Source of the DNA: Streptomyces sp. NBC_00178
Lineage (GTDB): Bacteria; Actinomycetota; Actinomycetes; Streptomycetales; Streptomycetaceae
Direction of reading: 5' to 3'
DNA length: 64,000 nt
NCBI RefSeq assembly: GCF_036206005.1
Contig: NZ_CP108143.1
Span: 1 to 64,000 of the forward strand
The notes under the pieces were generated by a model. The model was given only the letters and a program-made list of their open reading frames with translations. It made no database searches and was not told the origin of the DNA. Positions 8,776 through 17,430 of this stretch are shown here, piece by piece (position 1 is the stretch's first letter; every line of letters begins with the position of its first letter). Made by a program: the position numbers and the translations under genes.

Positions 8776-9183
8776 TCAGTCGGCCGCCGGCTCGACGGTC
8801 GCTGCAACTGAGCGACGGCGGAGCCCTGCGGCCACATGTTCCATTTCGACCAACGTGCCCACCAGGCCGGTGGTCCTCAGCTCGTCGGCCATTGCCCGCG
8901 CCTGTGCCAGCGACAGCCCGTGTGTCTCCCGCAGAGCGTGCAAGACAGGGACAAGACTCGACTCGGACCCTGCAAGACGAAGTCGAGCGGGTCCGTGCTC
9001 TGTCAGCAGCGCCTGCCGGATCTCCTCGGGGGTCGTTCCGCCGCTGTCCTGCTCGCACCACGCAGTGGGACAGGTCAGGCATCTCCCTTCGGTGCCCCAC
9101 CACACCTGCCCGCGGTCGATGAACTGGCCGATGTCGCGTATCAGCACACCGCCGCAGTCATCGCAACGCGTCGTGACCTTCAT
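8776..9183 (-). CDS. Conserved hypothetical: N-terminal zinc ribbon, L7/L12-like C-terminus
   Basis: 135 residues from the ATG at 9183 (CAGGG just upstream). The N-terminal half has paired cysteines (TTRCDDCGG, GRCLTCPTAWCEQD) typical of a treble-clef or zinc-ribbon fold. The C-terminal half (LRETHGLSLAQARAMADEL) resembles the helical C-terminal module of ribosomal protein L7/L12 found in several Streptomyces hypotheticals. No catalytic residues are seen. It ends near the IS110 element on the same strand and may be a stand-alone gene. Confidence 0.6.
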   Translation of the reverse strand: MKVTTRCDDCGGVLIRDIGQFIDRGQVWWGTEGRCLTCPTAWCEQDSGGTTPEEIRQALLTEHGPARLRLAGSESSLVPVLHALRETHGLSLAQARAMADELRTTGLVGTLVEMEHVAAGLRRRSVAATVEPAAD

Positions 9184-9286
9184 GCCCTGAGTGATCACCG
9201 GACTCCCCGCCTTCGACCCTCGGTCTGGGGATCTTCCCGCGTCTGTGTCTGCCCGTCGACCGTAATTCCTCGCGGATTTGTCGTGC

Positions 9287-10483
9287 TCAAGCGGCGGTCG
9301 GGACCGGCGGTACGGGCTCGTAGGACCGATTGTCACGGAGAAGAGCCCAGAGGACGTTGACGCGTCGGCGGGCGAGTGCGAGCACGGCCTGGGTGTGCCG
9401 CTTGCCCTCGGCGCGTTTGCGGTCGTAGAAGCGGCGTGATTCCTCGCAGCAGCGAATGCTGATCAACGCGGAGGTGTAGAAGACGCGTTGGAGGCTGCGG
9501 CTGTATCTCTTGGGCCGGTGGAGGTTTCCGCTGATCTTGCCCGAGTCGCGGGGAGCCGGGGCGACGCCGGCGAACCCGGCGAGCAGGTCCGGGGTGCCGA
9601 AGGCGGTCATGTCTCCGCCGGTAGCTGCGAGGAACTCGGCACCCAGCAGGGGGCCGATGCCGGGCATGCTCGCGATCACCTCGGCGTGTTTGTGCTCGCG
9701 AAACAGGGCCTGGATGAGCTTGTCGATCTCGGCGACTTGCTCGTTGAGGCGCATCACCTCCCTCGCCAGGGTGTGCACGAGCTGGGCGGTCGGCTTCTCC
9801 CCGCTCACGCTGGTGTGCTGGCGCTCGGCAGCTTCCACGGCGGCCTGCGCCAGTTGGGCGGCGCCGCGGACCTTGCGGTTGCGTAGCCAGGTCTCCAGTC
9901 GGCGGGCACCGGTGCGGCGGATGGCCGCCGGCGTCTGGAAGCCGGTGAGCAGGACGAGGGGCCCAGCGTTGGTCACGTCCAGAGTTCGTTCGAGGGCCGG
10001 GAAGATTCCGGTGAGGCGGCCCCGCAGCCTGTTAATCGCACGGGTGCGGTCGTCGGTGAGGTCGCGTCGGTGAACGGTGAGGATCTTCAGTTCGGTGACC
10101 AGTTCGTCGCCGGGCCGCAGGTGTTACAGGTCCCGCCGAATGCGGGCCTGATCTGCAATGATCGCCGCGTCCTTGGCGTCAGTCTTGCCTTCGCCCCGGT
10201 AGCCTTCGGATGCCCGGTTGACTGCCATGCCGGGGATGTAGAGCGTGTACTGACCGTGGTTGATCAGCAAGTCGATCAGCAGGGCAGCACCGCCGTCGGC
10301 CAGGTCGATGCCCCAGGTGACCTCGTCGCCCAGGGCGAGGACGTCGGCCAGGAGTCTCAGCAGCTCCGGCTCGTCGTTGGCCACTCGTCGCGACAACAGC
10401 CGCTTGCCTGTGCCGTCGACCACCACGCAGTGGTGATGGGTCTTGCCAGCATCGACACCGGCCCAGATCGCTGTCACGCGCAC
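9287..10483 (-). pseudogene. IS110-family transposase with a single in-frame nonsense codon
   Basis: A continuous 399-codon frame that carries one TAA at 10124-10126. The N-terminal part has the DEDD (RuvC-like) signature: VDAGKTHHH near the start, GIDLADGGAALL, and KTDAKDAAIIADQAR. The C-terminal part has the transposase_20 region, IASMPGIGPLLGAEFLAATGGD, and the conserved serine in PRDSGKISGN. The family is normally about 400 residues, so only the nonsense codon spoils an otherwise full-length gene. IS110 elements lack conventional inverted repeats, so the element limits are not defined here. Confidence 0.85.
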
Positions 10484-10706
10484 TCTCCAGAGATCGCTTG
10501 CTTGCCCGCATGTACCACAGACAACCTCGCTGGCGAGTCCCTACTCAGCGATCGGATCGCAATTCCTAATCAGCAGCCGAGTCGTCGCGGGGGTGTCGGA
10601 CGGCGAATCGTCTGAAGCCACGGACGGCAGACTACTGAAAGCCACACCCGACACCCCTGGGTGAGCCAACCCTACGAATGGCTCGCTCATCCCGATCAAC
10701 AAAGTA

Positions 10707-11311
10707 GGGACTACTGAGATCGCGGCCCGCGACGGCAGGGTGATCATGTTTCTGGACACCAAGCGCGCCGTGGACAAACTCACCGACCACCTGCTCGCCA
10801 GCGGTGTGCGGGCCGCCGCACTGCACGGCGGGAAGGCGCAGTCGCAGCGCACCCGGACCCTGACCCAGTTCAAGACCGGGCACGTCAACGTGCTGGTCGC
10901 CACGAACGTCGCCGCCCGCGGCATCCACGTGGACGACCTGGACCTGGTCGTCAATATCGACCCGCCGACCGACCACAAGGACTACCTCCACCGCGGCGGC
11001 CGCACCGCGCGGGCCGGCGAGTCCGGCAGCGTCGTCACCCTGGTCACCCCCAACCAGCGTCGCGACATGACCCGCCCATGAGGGCTGCGGGGATCGTGCC
11101 CCAGACCACCCAGATCCGTGTCGGCGAAGAGGCGCTCAGCCAGATCACCGGCGCCCAGGCCCCCTCCGGCATCCCCGTCACGATCACCGCGCCGGTCGCC
11201 GAGGGACGCAGGCGCGGCGCCTCCTCACGCGGCCGACGCAGCTCCGTCTCGGCTGCCCGGCGCGGGACCGCGCGGCAGATTTCCTCCGACGCGGCGGCGG
11301 CGGCGGCCTAG
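10707..11311 (+). pseudogene. DEAD-box RNA helicase, 3' remnant with frameshift
   Basis: Only the second RecA domain remains: VLVATNVAARGIHVDDLDLV (motif V region) and HRGGRTARAG (motif VI). Motifs I-III should lie upstream, but the sequence becomes unrelated near 10700, close to the IS110 side, so the 5' half is lost. A one-base loss near 11078 shifts the frame: the protein breaks after QRRDMTR and resumes as MRAAGIVPQTTQ, ending in the basic tail usual for Streptomyces homologues. The two downstream genes are normal neighbours of this helicase in Streptomyces, so the locus is a decayed ancestral cluster rather than a random fragment. Confidence 0.82.
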
Positions 11312-11357
11312 AAGCCTCATGATCAGGAAACTGGCCCACCACTGCAGGAGGCACCTA

Positions 11358-11762
11358 TTGACGCTGGTTCAGATGCAGCCCCGCTCGACGAACATCACCC
11401 CCGTACGCCAGACCGCGGCAGACCCCATGGACACAGGCGCACTTCACGTCGGCGACGACATGACCGTCGAAGTCGCCCTGTCCGTCATGGCCGGCGCACG
11501 CACCGGGCACCTGTTCATCTGCGACAACGACGGCCTGCGCACCCAACTGGTCACCCGGACCCAGCTCACCGCGGTCCGTGACAGCCTCGCGTACACCGAC
11601 CGGGTCCAACTGCGCGACATCCTCGGCGGCGGTGGGCCGGTCACCTCCCCCGTGGCCACAACCGCCGAAGCCGAGCACGCGGCCCGTCATCCCCGCCTCG
11701 CCGCAGCGCCGGTCGCCGCGGGCCCGGACAGCACTCGGGGCGTCCTCGTCCTTGCCCACTGA
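11358..11762 (+). CDS. CBS-domain-like protein
   Basis: 134 residues from a TTG at 11358 with AGGAGG six bases upstream; this outranks the in-frame ATG at 11319. Residues about 25-70 (DTGALHVGDDMTVEVALSVMAGARTGHLFICDNDG) look like one CBS repeat, a module that senses adenosine nucleotides. The C-terminal third is Ala/Pro-rich and low in complexity. It follows the broken DEAD-box helicase and precedes a small conserved protein, as in intact Streptomyces clusters. Whether it is still functional without the helicase is unknown. Confidence 0.6.
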   Translation: MTLVQMQPRSTNITPVRQTAADPMDTGALHVGDDMTVEVALSVMAGARTGHLFICDNDGLRTQLVTRTQLTAVRDSLAYTDRVQLRDILGGGGPVTSPVATTAEAEHAARHPRLAAAPVAAGPDSTRGVLVLAH

Positions 11763-11809
11763 ACCGCCTCACCGTGGCAGAACCACCCCCCTTCTCCCTG
11801 GGAGGCATC

Positions 11810-12157
11810 ATGCGCTGTGTCATCGCCCGCTTCCCGTTGGATCTCACCAAAAGCGGTGTCCTGGAATCCATGAAAGGCATCAAGCCCGAACAGGTCACCG
11901 GCGAGTCCGTGATCATCGGCCGCCGCACCTGCCCCGTCAAGCAGGTCGGGCAGGCCATCACCCGCCAGGACCGTCGCGATTTCAGCGCCGGTGAAGTTCT
12001 CCGGGCCATGACCCAGCTCGGCTTCACCTGCCCCAACCTCCGCCAGAGCGCCGCGCCCACCCGTGTCACCACCCATTCCAGCAGGCTTCCGCGATGCTCG
12101 GCGCCCCTGTCACTATCTGACCGGCGAGCGGCTGCGCGCCGCCACCAACACCAGTGA
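11810..12157 (+). CDS. Small conserved protein of the DEAD-helicase/CBS cluster
   Basis: 115 residues from the ATG at 11810, preceded by GGGAGG. The first 80 residues (MRCVIARFPLDLTKSGVLES, later RRTCPVKQVGQAITRQDRRD) match a Streptomyces-specific protein I know from beside cold-inducible DEAD-box helicases. Its function is undefined. The last 30 residues look atypically basic and may come from a frame change near the 3' end. The stop codon overlaps the left arm of a strong hairpin, which closes the operon. Confidence 0.6.
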   Translation: MRCVIARFPLDLTKSGVLESMKGIKPEQVTGESVIIGRRTCPVKQVGQAITRQDRRDFSAGEVLRAMTQLGFTCPNLRQSAAPTRVTTHSSRLPRCSAPLSLSDRRAAARRHQHQ

Positions 12158-12191
12158 GGGTCCGGCCGGCACATGCCGGCCGGACCCTCAC
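12154..12191 (+). terminator. Rho-independent-type hairpin terminator
   Basis: A perfect 18-bp inverted repeat with a CA centre (arms begin GTGAGGGTCCGGCC). It starts inside the stop codon of the preceding gene. There is no T-run, which is usual for Streptomyces terminators. Confidence 0.85.
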
Positions 12192-12745
12192 CGCATTACC
12201 GCGGTCCGTCAGCGCGCCGCGTAGCAACTCACTGGTCGCAGCAGCTGAGATCACCCACGGTCCAAGCGCTGGCGTGCGGGCCGCCACGCGGCACGTCCCG
12301 CCTGTCTTCGGGATCCCCACGGCGCCGTGCAGAATCCGCCCACATGCAAAGGCAGATGCGTGGGCGCCTGCCCCTCACACGTCGTAGCGGTGAGGACGGC
12401 GGAGCACTCGTTGAGACGGGCCGACTCCGCCCCGACCGCGGACACCCCCGGTCACCGGCAGCCCCGGGAGCCCCGGGAGCCGGCCGACCCGTGACGACAG
12501 CACCACCGGCGACCACGGCCAGTACAAGGGGGTGGTGAAGCCCGTCTGACTTGGGACTGTGCGAGTGCGTGCCCGTCGTTTTAAGCCATGCCGACCATGG
12601 TGCCAAGCATCCGGACGCTCATACTGCGATTGACAGGGCCGATGCCCGAGCGATGACGTGGGCTTGCAGTCAGAGCCGGCCAGCACGTTGCCGGGGTGGG
12701 GGTCGGCATGGAAAGTCCGCTCATTTTCCCCGCCCGCTCAAGCCT
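12192..12745. other. Gene-poor stretch
   Basis: Several overlapping frames with no ribosome site and no recognisable product. I see nothing that supports a gene here. Confidence 0.5.
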
Positions 12746-13031
12746 TCAGTGTGCGAGGTGAGCCAGGGCCGCGGTCAGCCCCGGCTGGACCACGAGGACC
12801 TTCGCGGTGCCCGTGACGGCGAAGCGTCGCTCGGCTTGATCGCTCAACGGACCGACGCGTATCAGTGTTCTTCCGCAGGCGGACAGTGAGCGGGTGCCCC
12901 AAAAGAGGCGCGTCGCAGAAGGCCAGGCCGGCCACGTCGGCTGTCACCGGGTCCCCGGAAGCGACGGCTTCACCGAAAGCAGCTTCCAGCCGCTCGCTCG
13001 TATCCGGGCCGGCACTCCCCCCCAGGGCCAC
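12746..13031 (-). pseudogene. STAS-domain protein remnant, frameshifted
   Basis: The N-terminal part reads DTSERLEAAFGEAVASGDP then VTADVAGLAFCDAPLLGHP, a STAS (anti-sigma-antagonist) pattern. It then turns into low-complexity sequence. A second frame carries the expected C-terminus, AERRFAVTGTAKVLVVQPGL then TAALAHLAH, ending at the stop at 12746-12748. One or more indels therefore separate the two halves. Not likely functional. Confidence 0.5.
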
Positions 13032-13194
13032 TTACGAATGCCCGGGGGAGGGATAACGGGTACTGATCACCATCAGTTCTTCAGGTGCTGGCCGGGCGGA
13101 ATACACCCCTCCAGGATTCCACCCCCGCCCCCCTGCCCGAGGTCTGGGGGCAGGGCAGGTCTGGGGGGAAGGCAGCCGTGTGGGGTGCGGCCGT

Positions 13195-13524
13195 TCAGTC
13201 CGTAGGTGCCGATTGGGCGGTGCGGCGGTATTCGGCGTTGATGCGCTGTGCTTCCTCGAGCTGGTCCTCGAGGATGACGATGCGGCAGGCCGCCTCGATC
13301 GGCGTCCCGTTGTCCACGAGTTCCCGGGCCCGGGCCGCGATGCGTAGCTGGTAGCGGGAGTAGCGGCGGTGGCCGCCCGGGGAGCGGAGTGGGGTGATGA
13401 GTCTGGCTTCGCCGATGGCGCGGAGGAAGCCCTGGGTGGTGTGGAGCATGTCGGCGGCGCGGCCCATGGTGTAGGCGGGGTAGTCGTCGTCGTCGAGACG
13501 GCCGAAGGAGTCGTCTGCTGTCAT
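13195..13524 (-). CDS. Small MerR-family transcriptional regulator
   Basis: 109 residues from the ATG at 13524 with AAGAGG five bases upstream. Residues about 17-55 (YTMGRAADMLHTTQGFLRAI, then the SPGGHRRYS wing) form the winged helix-turn-helix of MerR proteins. The C-terminal part is a short coiled coil (VILEDQLEEAQRINAEYRR) that would pair two monomers. There is no effector domain, as in the short MerR proteins that accompany cold-shock and helicase genes in Streptomyces. A 13-bp inverted repeat 30 bp upstream may be its own operator. Confidence 0.82.
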   Translation of the reverse strand: MTADDSFGRLDDDDYPAYTMGRAADMLHTTQGFLRAIGEARLITPLRSPGGHRRYSRYQLRIAARARELVDNGTPIEAACRIVILEDQLEEAQRINAEYRRTAQSAPTD

Positions 13525-13553
13525 TTGCACCTCTTCTTGATTGAACGCGTGGA

Positions 13554-13585
13554 GGGGCCCCGGTGCCATATTGCACCGGGGCCCC
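13554..13585. promoter_or_regulatory. 13-bp perfect inverted repeat upstream of merR
   Basis: GGGGCCCCGGTGC at 13554-13566 is repeated inverted at 13573-13585 around a 6-bp CATATT spacer. It lies 30 bp upstream of the MerR start codon. It may be an operator for autoregulation, or a terminator for transcription entering from the right. Confidence 0.55.
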
Positions 13586-14611
13586 GAAGGAACTGCTACA
13601 CCATCTGCCGGCCCTTGTCGTGCGCCGGCCTTCTGTTTCCGCATGCCCGGCCGTGATGGTGCCGGGTGTGCGGGGATCGCGGTTGCTTGACCGGAGACCA
13701 CCTCACTATCGATGTCCTGCGGTACCCGGGCTCAGACTTCTGCCCGGGCGATCCTGATGGCGCTCAACTCCTCCGTTCTTCCCTCTGGGGATCAACTGCG
13801 AACTGCGGGTACTGCTGGGTACTGCGAACTGCTCTATGGCCTTGTCGAAGCGCCACACTTCCGGCAGCCAGCCCCGTCGCCTGTTGTGCGTCTGCTGTGG
13901 CTTGGAACCCCGCTGCCGAACTTCCCGGTACGCGCGCCGCAGCCTGACGCCTTTACCGAGGAACCACTGGTACTGCCGACTGCACTGCGTACTGCTCGTG
14001 GCGGCCCCTGATTACCGCGGGCCACCCGGTCCGGCCGCCAGTCCCGTCGCCGTCGTGCAACCACCCTGGCTCCGAAACTCCACCACCGCACCGTCCTGCG
14101 AACCGCAACTGCGGGTACTGCTGCCGGGCAGTTCGTCCCTGCCCGGCCCTGCTGTCCTCCTGGCTACGACAGAAACCATAACCACACCACAGCCCAATGT
14201 CTACTCCAGTCGGCACAGATTTTCAGAGTGTGCGTCAGGGAGGTATTCGACTGCGGAGCACGCAGAGACGAACGTAAGCCTCTCCGGCATCAGAGCCGCT
14301 GGGAGTCCTGCCGGGTCAGCACCGCAGGCAGAAGGGGAGCGAGGTTCTCGAGCACGGCGCAGTCCGGCACTCGCCGGCGCGCGGAGCTCCGCGCCCGGTG
14401 GTCACGGCAACCGCCGATCACGTAGGCCCGCTGACGCGGGACGGGTGTGCACAGCGGGGCGGGTGTGCACAACGGCCCACGCCGATACCCCCGCGGCCTC
14501 GAAGGTGATGGTCAGGACAAGGGTGGCGTCATGCTCCGAGTCGGGCCGGGGCCGCGTTGTCCGTCGCGGGCGCGGGAAGCGCGGGCGGTGCCGGGGCGGT
14601 CGAGGGTGTGG
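13586..14611. other. About 1 kb without a credible gene; short diverged repeats
   Basis: Long frames here are shadows of GC-rich sequence. The word ACTGCGGGTACTGCTG occurs near 13801 and again near 14107, with related GTACTGC words near 13815, 13971 and 13986. No product can be assigned. Confidence 0.45.
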
Positions 14612-14953
14612 TCAGCTGCCGGCGGTGGCTGTGGCGACGTTCGCGTGGATGGCGAAGACCTGGTCCAGGCCGACGATGCGCAGTATGCGGGCGGTGTGGG
14701 CGGGGACCGTGGCAAGGGCGATGCGGGCGCCGTGTTCAACGGCCTGGCTCCGGGCCGAGATCAGGGCACTGATACCGCTGGAGTCGCAGAAGGCCAGATC
14801 GGCCAGGTCCAGGACCAGCAGTTGTCCCGCGGTGAGAGTCAGGCTGTCCACGGTCCTGCGCAGTTCGGGCGCCGTCTCGTAGTCGAGGTCACCGGTGATC
14901 TCCAGTACGGGACCGGTGACGGCGTCTCGGACAGTGATCGTCAACGGTCTCAT
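14612..14953 (-). CDS. STAS anti-sigma factor antagonist (RsbV/BldG type)
   Basis: 113 residues. The phosphorylatable serine lies in FCDSSG at 55-60, the conserved loop where an anti-sigma kinase phosphorylates RsbV-type antagonists. The ATG overlaps the stop of the upstream phosphatase gene by ATGA, so the two are translationally coupled. In this family the unphosphorylated form binds an anti-sigma factor and frees its sigma factor; the neighbouring PP2C phosphatase would supply that form. No sigma or anti-sigma gene lies alongside, so the target is encoded elsewhere. Confidence 0.9.
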   Translation of the reverse strand: MRPLTITVRDAVTGPVLEITGDLDYETAPELRRTVDSLTLTAGQLLVLDLADLAFCDSSGISALISARSQAVEHGARIALATVPAHTARILRIVGLDQVFAIHANVATATAGS

Positions 14954-16236
14954 GTCAGGTCTTCCTTCGCGCTGGTGGGAAGGGTGGCGGGGATGCCGAG
15001 AGCGAGGAGGGCGGTGTCGTCGTCGAGCCCGTCGCCGAAGGAGGTGAGGAGGCCGCTCAGGGCGGTGATCAGGGCCTGCGGGCCCGCCGGAGGCTGGGCG
15101 GCGGTGAAGGCCCGCAGGGCGTCCTCGCCGTACCGTTCGCGATCGGGTCCGGTACGGGCCTCGGTCAGGCCGTCGGTGTACAGGAGCAGGGTGTCGCCGG
15201 GCAGGAGCCGGGTGCGGGCGGCGACGAACGGTGCCTGGGGCAGGACACCGACGAGCAGCCCGCCGGGGGTGGGGAGGTAGTCGGCGCTTCCGTCCGCGTG
15301 CTGGATCAGCGCGGACGGATGGCCTCCGGAAGCCAGGTGTACGCCGGCGTGGTGGTCGCCGATTTCGAGGATGCCGAATACGGCCGTGCAGTAGCGTCCC
15401 TCGCCGCCGGCGTACCGGTCGTGCAGCACTGTGTTCAGTGTGCTCAGCGTCCTGACGGGGTCGGCGTTGTGCAGGGCGGCGGCCCGCAGGGTGTAGCGGG
15501 CCAGCGAGGTGACTGCTGCGGCCTGGGGGCCCTTGCCGCACACGTCACCGAGGAAGAACGCCCACCTCCCGCCGTCCAGGGGGAACAGGTCGTAGAAGTC
15601 CCCGCCCAGCAGATCCGGGGAGGCGGTGTGGTAGTAGGAGTCTGCCTCCATGCCTGGAACGGCGGGAAGCTCGGCGGGCAGCAGGCTCTGCTGAAGGACG
15701 GCGAGCGCTTCCTGGAGGCGGAGGCGGTCGGCCTCGGACTGCCGACGGGCTTCCTCAGCCGCCTTGCGGCCGCGCAGCAGCTCCGCTTCGTACGCGCGGC
15801 GGTCGCGGGCGTCGAAGACGGTGGTGCGGATGAGCGTGGGCTCGCCGTTCTCGCTGGTTTTCACCTTCGAGGTGACCAGCACCGGTATCCACTGCTCGCC
15901 GGCGGTCTTGATGTCCATGGCGATGCCGCTGACCTCGCCCTTCATCTGCAGCAGCGGCGCGAAGTGAGTCTCGTGATACAGCTTGCCGCCTACGGTCAGC
16001 ATGTCGGCGAACCGCATCCGGCCCACCACCTGTGACCGCTTGAGGCCCAGCCAGTCCAGCAGCGTGGTGTTGATTTTTGCGATGGTGCCGTCCATCAGCG
16101 TCGACAGGTACCCGCATGGGGCCTGCTCGTACAGTTCCTCGGCGCTGTCCTCCAGCAGTGATGTGAACGCCGCGTCCGTGGAATCCACATCGTGCTCCTC
16201 GCCCGGCTCGGGCACCGATGGGCCGGTGCGGCACAT
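14950..16236 (-). CDS. PAS-SpoIIE (PP2C) phosphatase, RsbP-like
   Basis: 428 residues. A PAS domain spans about 30-150 (QAPCGYLSTLMDGTIAKINT onward), a predicted coiled linker about 145-190, and the PP2C/SpoIIE domain about 190-425. Metal-binding motifs are present: GGDFYD at 211-216, GDVCGKG at 230-236 and DDDTALLAL near the end. The start ATG overlaps the TGA of the upstream alpha/beta hydrolase gene, and the stop overlaps the STAS gene start, so the three form a tightly coupled operon. By analogy with RsbP, the PAS domain should sense an energy-stress ligand and the phosphatase should dephosphorylate the STAS partner. Confidence 0.9.
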   Translation of the reverse strand: MCRTGPSVPEPGEEHDVDSTDAAFTSLLEDSAEELYEQAPCGYLSTLMDGTIAKINTTLLDWLGLKRSQVVGRMRFADMLTVGGKLYHETHFAPLLQMKGEVSGIAMDIKTAGEQWIPVLVTSKVKTSENGEPTLIRTTVFDARDRRAYEAELLRGRKAAEEARRQSEADRLRLQEALAVLQQSLLPAELPAVPGMEADSYYHTASPDLLGGDFYDLFPLDGGRWAFFLGDVCGKGPQAAAVTSLARYTLRAAALHNADPVRTLSTLNTVLHDRYAGGEGRYCTAVFGILEIGDHHAGVHLASGGHPSALIQHADGSADYLPTPGGLLVGVLPQAPFVAARTRLLPGDTLLLYTDGLTEARTGPDRERYGEDALRAFTAAQPPAGPQALITALSGLLTSFGDGLDDDTALLALGIPATLPTSAKEDLT

Positions 16237-17039
16237 CACCGGGCTGCTCCCATGAAGTCGGTGATCGCTTCCGCGGTGGCCTGCGGCGCGCTCAGCTGCG
16301 GGCAGTGTCCCGTAGCCTCCAGGGTCACCAGGCGGCTGTCGGGGATGACGTCGCGGACGTAGGCGCCAACCTCCCTGGGAGCGATCACGTCCTGCCTGCA
16401 TTCCAGGATCAGCGTCGGCACCGTGACCGTCTTCAGGTCCTGGCGGCTGTCGGAGAGGAACGTCGTGCGGGCGAAGACGCGGGCCATGTCGGGGTCGGTC
16501 GCGCAGAACGAGTTCGTCAGTTCCTGGCCGAGTTCCGGCCGGTCCGCGTTGCCCATGATCACCGGGGCCATCGCAGCCGACCAACCCAGATAGTTCGACT
16601 CGAGCGACTCCAGCAGCTCGTCGATGTCCTCGGCGCTGAACCCGCCCCGGTACCCCTCGTCGTCGATGTAGCAGGGCGAGGGCGCGACCATCACCAGCCG
16701 GGAGATCCGCTCCGGCGCCTTTGCCGCCGTGAGCACCCCCACCATCGCACTGACCGAGTGCCCCACGAACGTCACATCCCGCAGGTCCAGCTCATCGGCC
16801 ACCTCCAGCACGTCTTGGGCGTAGCCCTCCAGCGAGCTGTAACGACGCTCGTCCCAGGCCGACGGGTCCGCCCGGCCCGAACCCACGTAGTCGAAGAGCA
16901 CCACCCGGTAGCGCTCAGCCAGCGCAGGGACCACCAGGCGCCACAGGTTCTGATCGCACCCGAACCCGTGAGCCAGCAGGAGCACCGGTCCGTCCGCACG
17001 GCCTGTGACGGTTACGTTGTTCCTGCGACGGATATCCAT
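16236..17039 (-). CDS. Alpha/beta hydrolase, RsbQ-like
   Basis: 267 residues. The N-terminus (MDIRRRNNVTVTGR, then LLLAHGFGCDQNLWRLV) closely follows RsbQ proteins. The catalytic triad is visible: S95 in VGHSVSAM, D217 in ILECRQDVIAP and H245 in EATGHCPQLSAP. RsbQ is the hydrolase required upstream of the RsbP phosphatase in the Bacillus energy-stress branch; the natural substrate of this copy is unknown. It is first in the operon, with its stop overlapping the phosphatase start. The segment upstream is shared with the divergent gene at 17431. Confidence 0.9.
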   Translation of the reverse strand: MDIRRRNNVTVTGRADGPVLLLAHGFGCDQNLWRLVVPALAERYRVVLFDYVGSGRADPSAWDERRYSSLEGYAQDVLEVADELDLRDVTFVGHSVSAMVGVLTAAKAPERISRLVMVAPSPCYIDDEGYRGGFSAEDIDELLESLESNYLGWSAAMAPVIMGNADRPELGQELTNSFCATDPDMARVFARTTFLSDSRQDLKTVTVPTLILECRQDVIAPREVGAYVRDVIPDSRLVTLEATGHCPQLSAPQATAEAITDFMGAAR

Positions 17040-17430
17040 ACCCGCCAGTTTCCCATTCCCTGCCCCGCCTGAGGCAGCGAGCCCGGCGCTCCGGCTTCCT
17101 TACGGAAGGCCACGAGTTCAGCCTTGGCGTTCACCGATGCCCGAGGCCGATCGCCGCCGTCCCTGCCGTGCACCGCAGACTTCTCACCCGATGCCCGAAA
17201 CCGCGGCATGCTCGCGCAAGGACTCCCCCCATGTCCACACCGGTTTCCGCGGCGATCCAGTAACCGGCCTCGTGGTTCACCAGGCCAGCCGCGGCCGCCC
17301 CAAGGCCGCCCACCGCCCGCCGGATCGTCCCGGCCACCTCGTGCGGCCCGGACCGCGTCTCCACCCTCGGTTCGACTCAAAGCCCCTTTGTCCGCTATGG
17401 GGGGTTAGCCTGGCTTTGAGAGGAGTTCCT

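Noticed and set aside
13836..14882. Plus-strand frame (348 codons) reaching into the STAS gene
   Set aside because: Arg/Ser/Pro-rich without a ribosome site; overlaps a well-supported STAS gene on the other strand.
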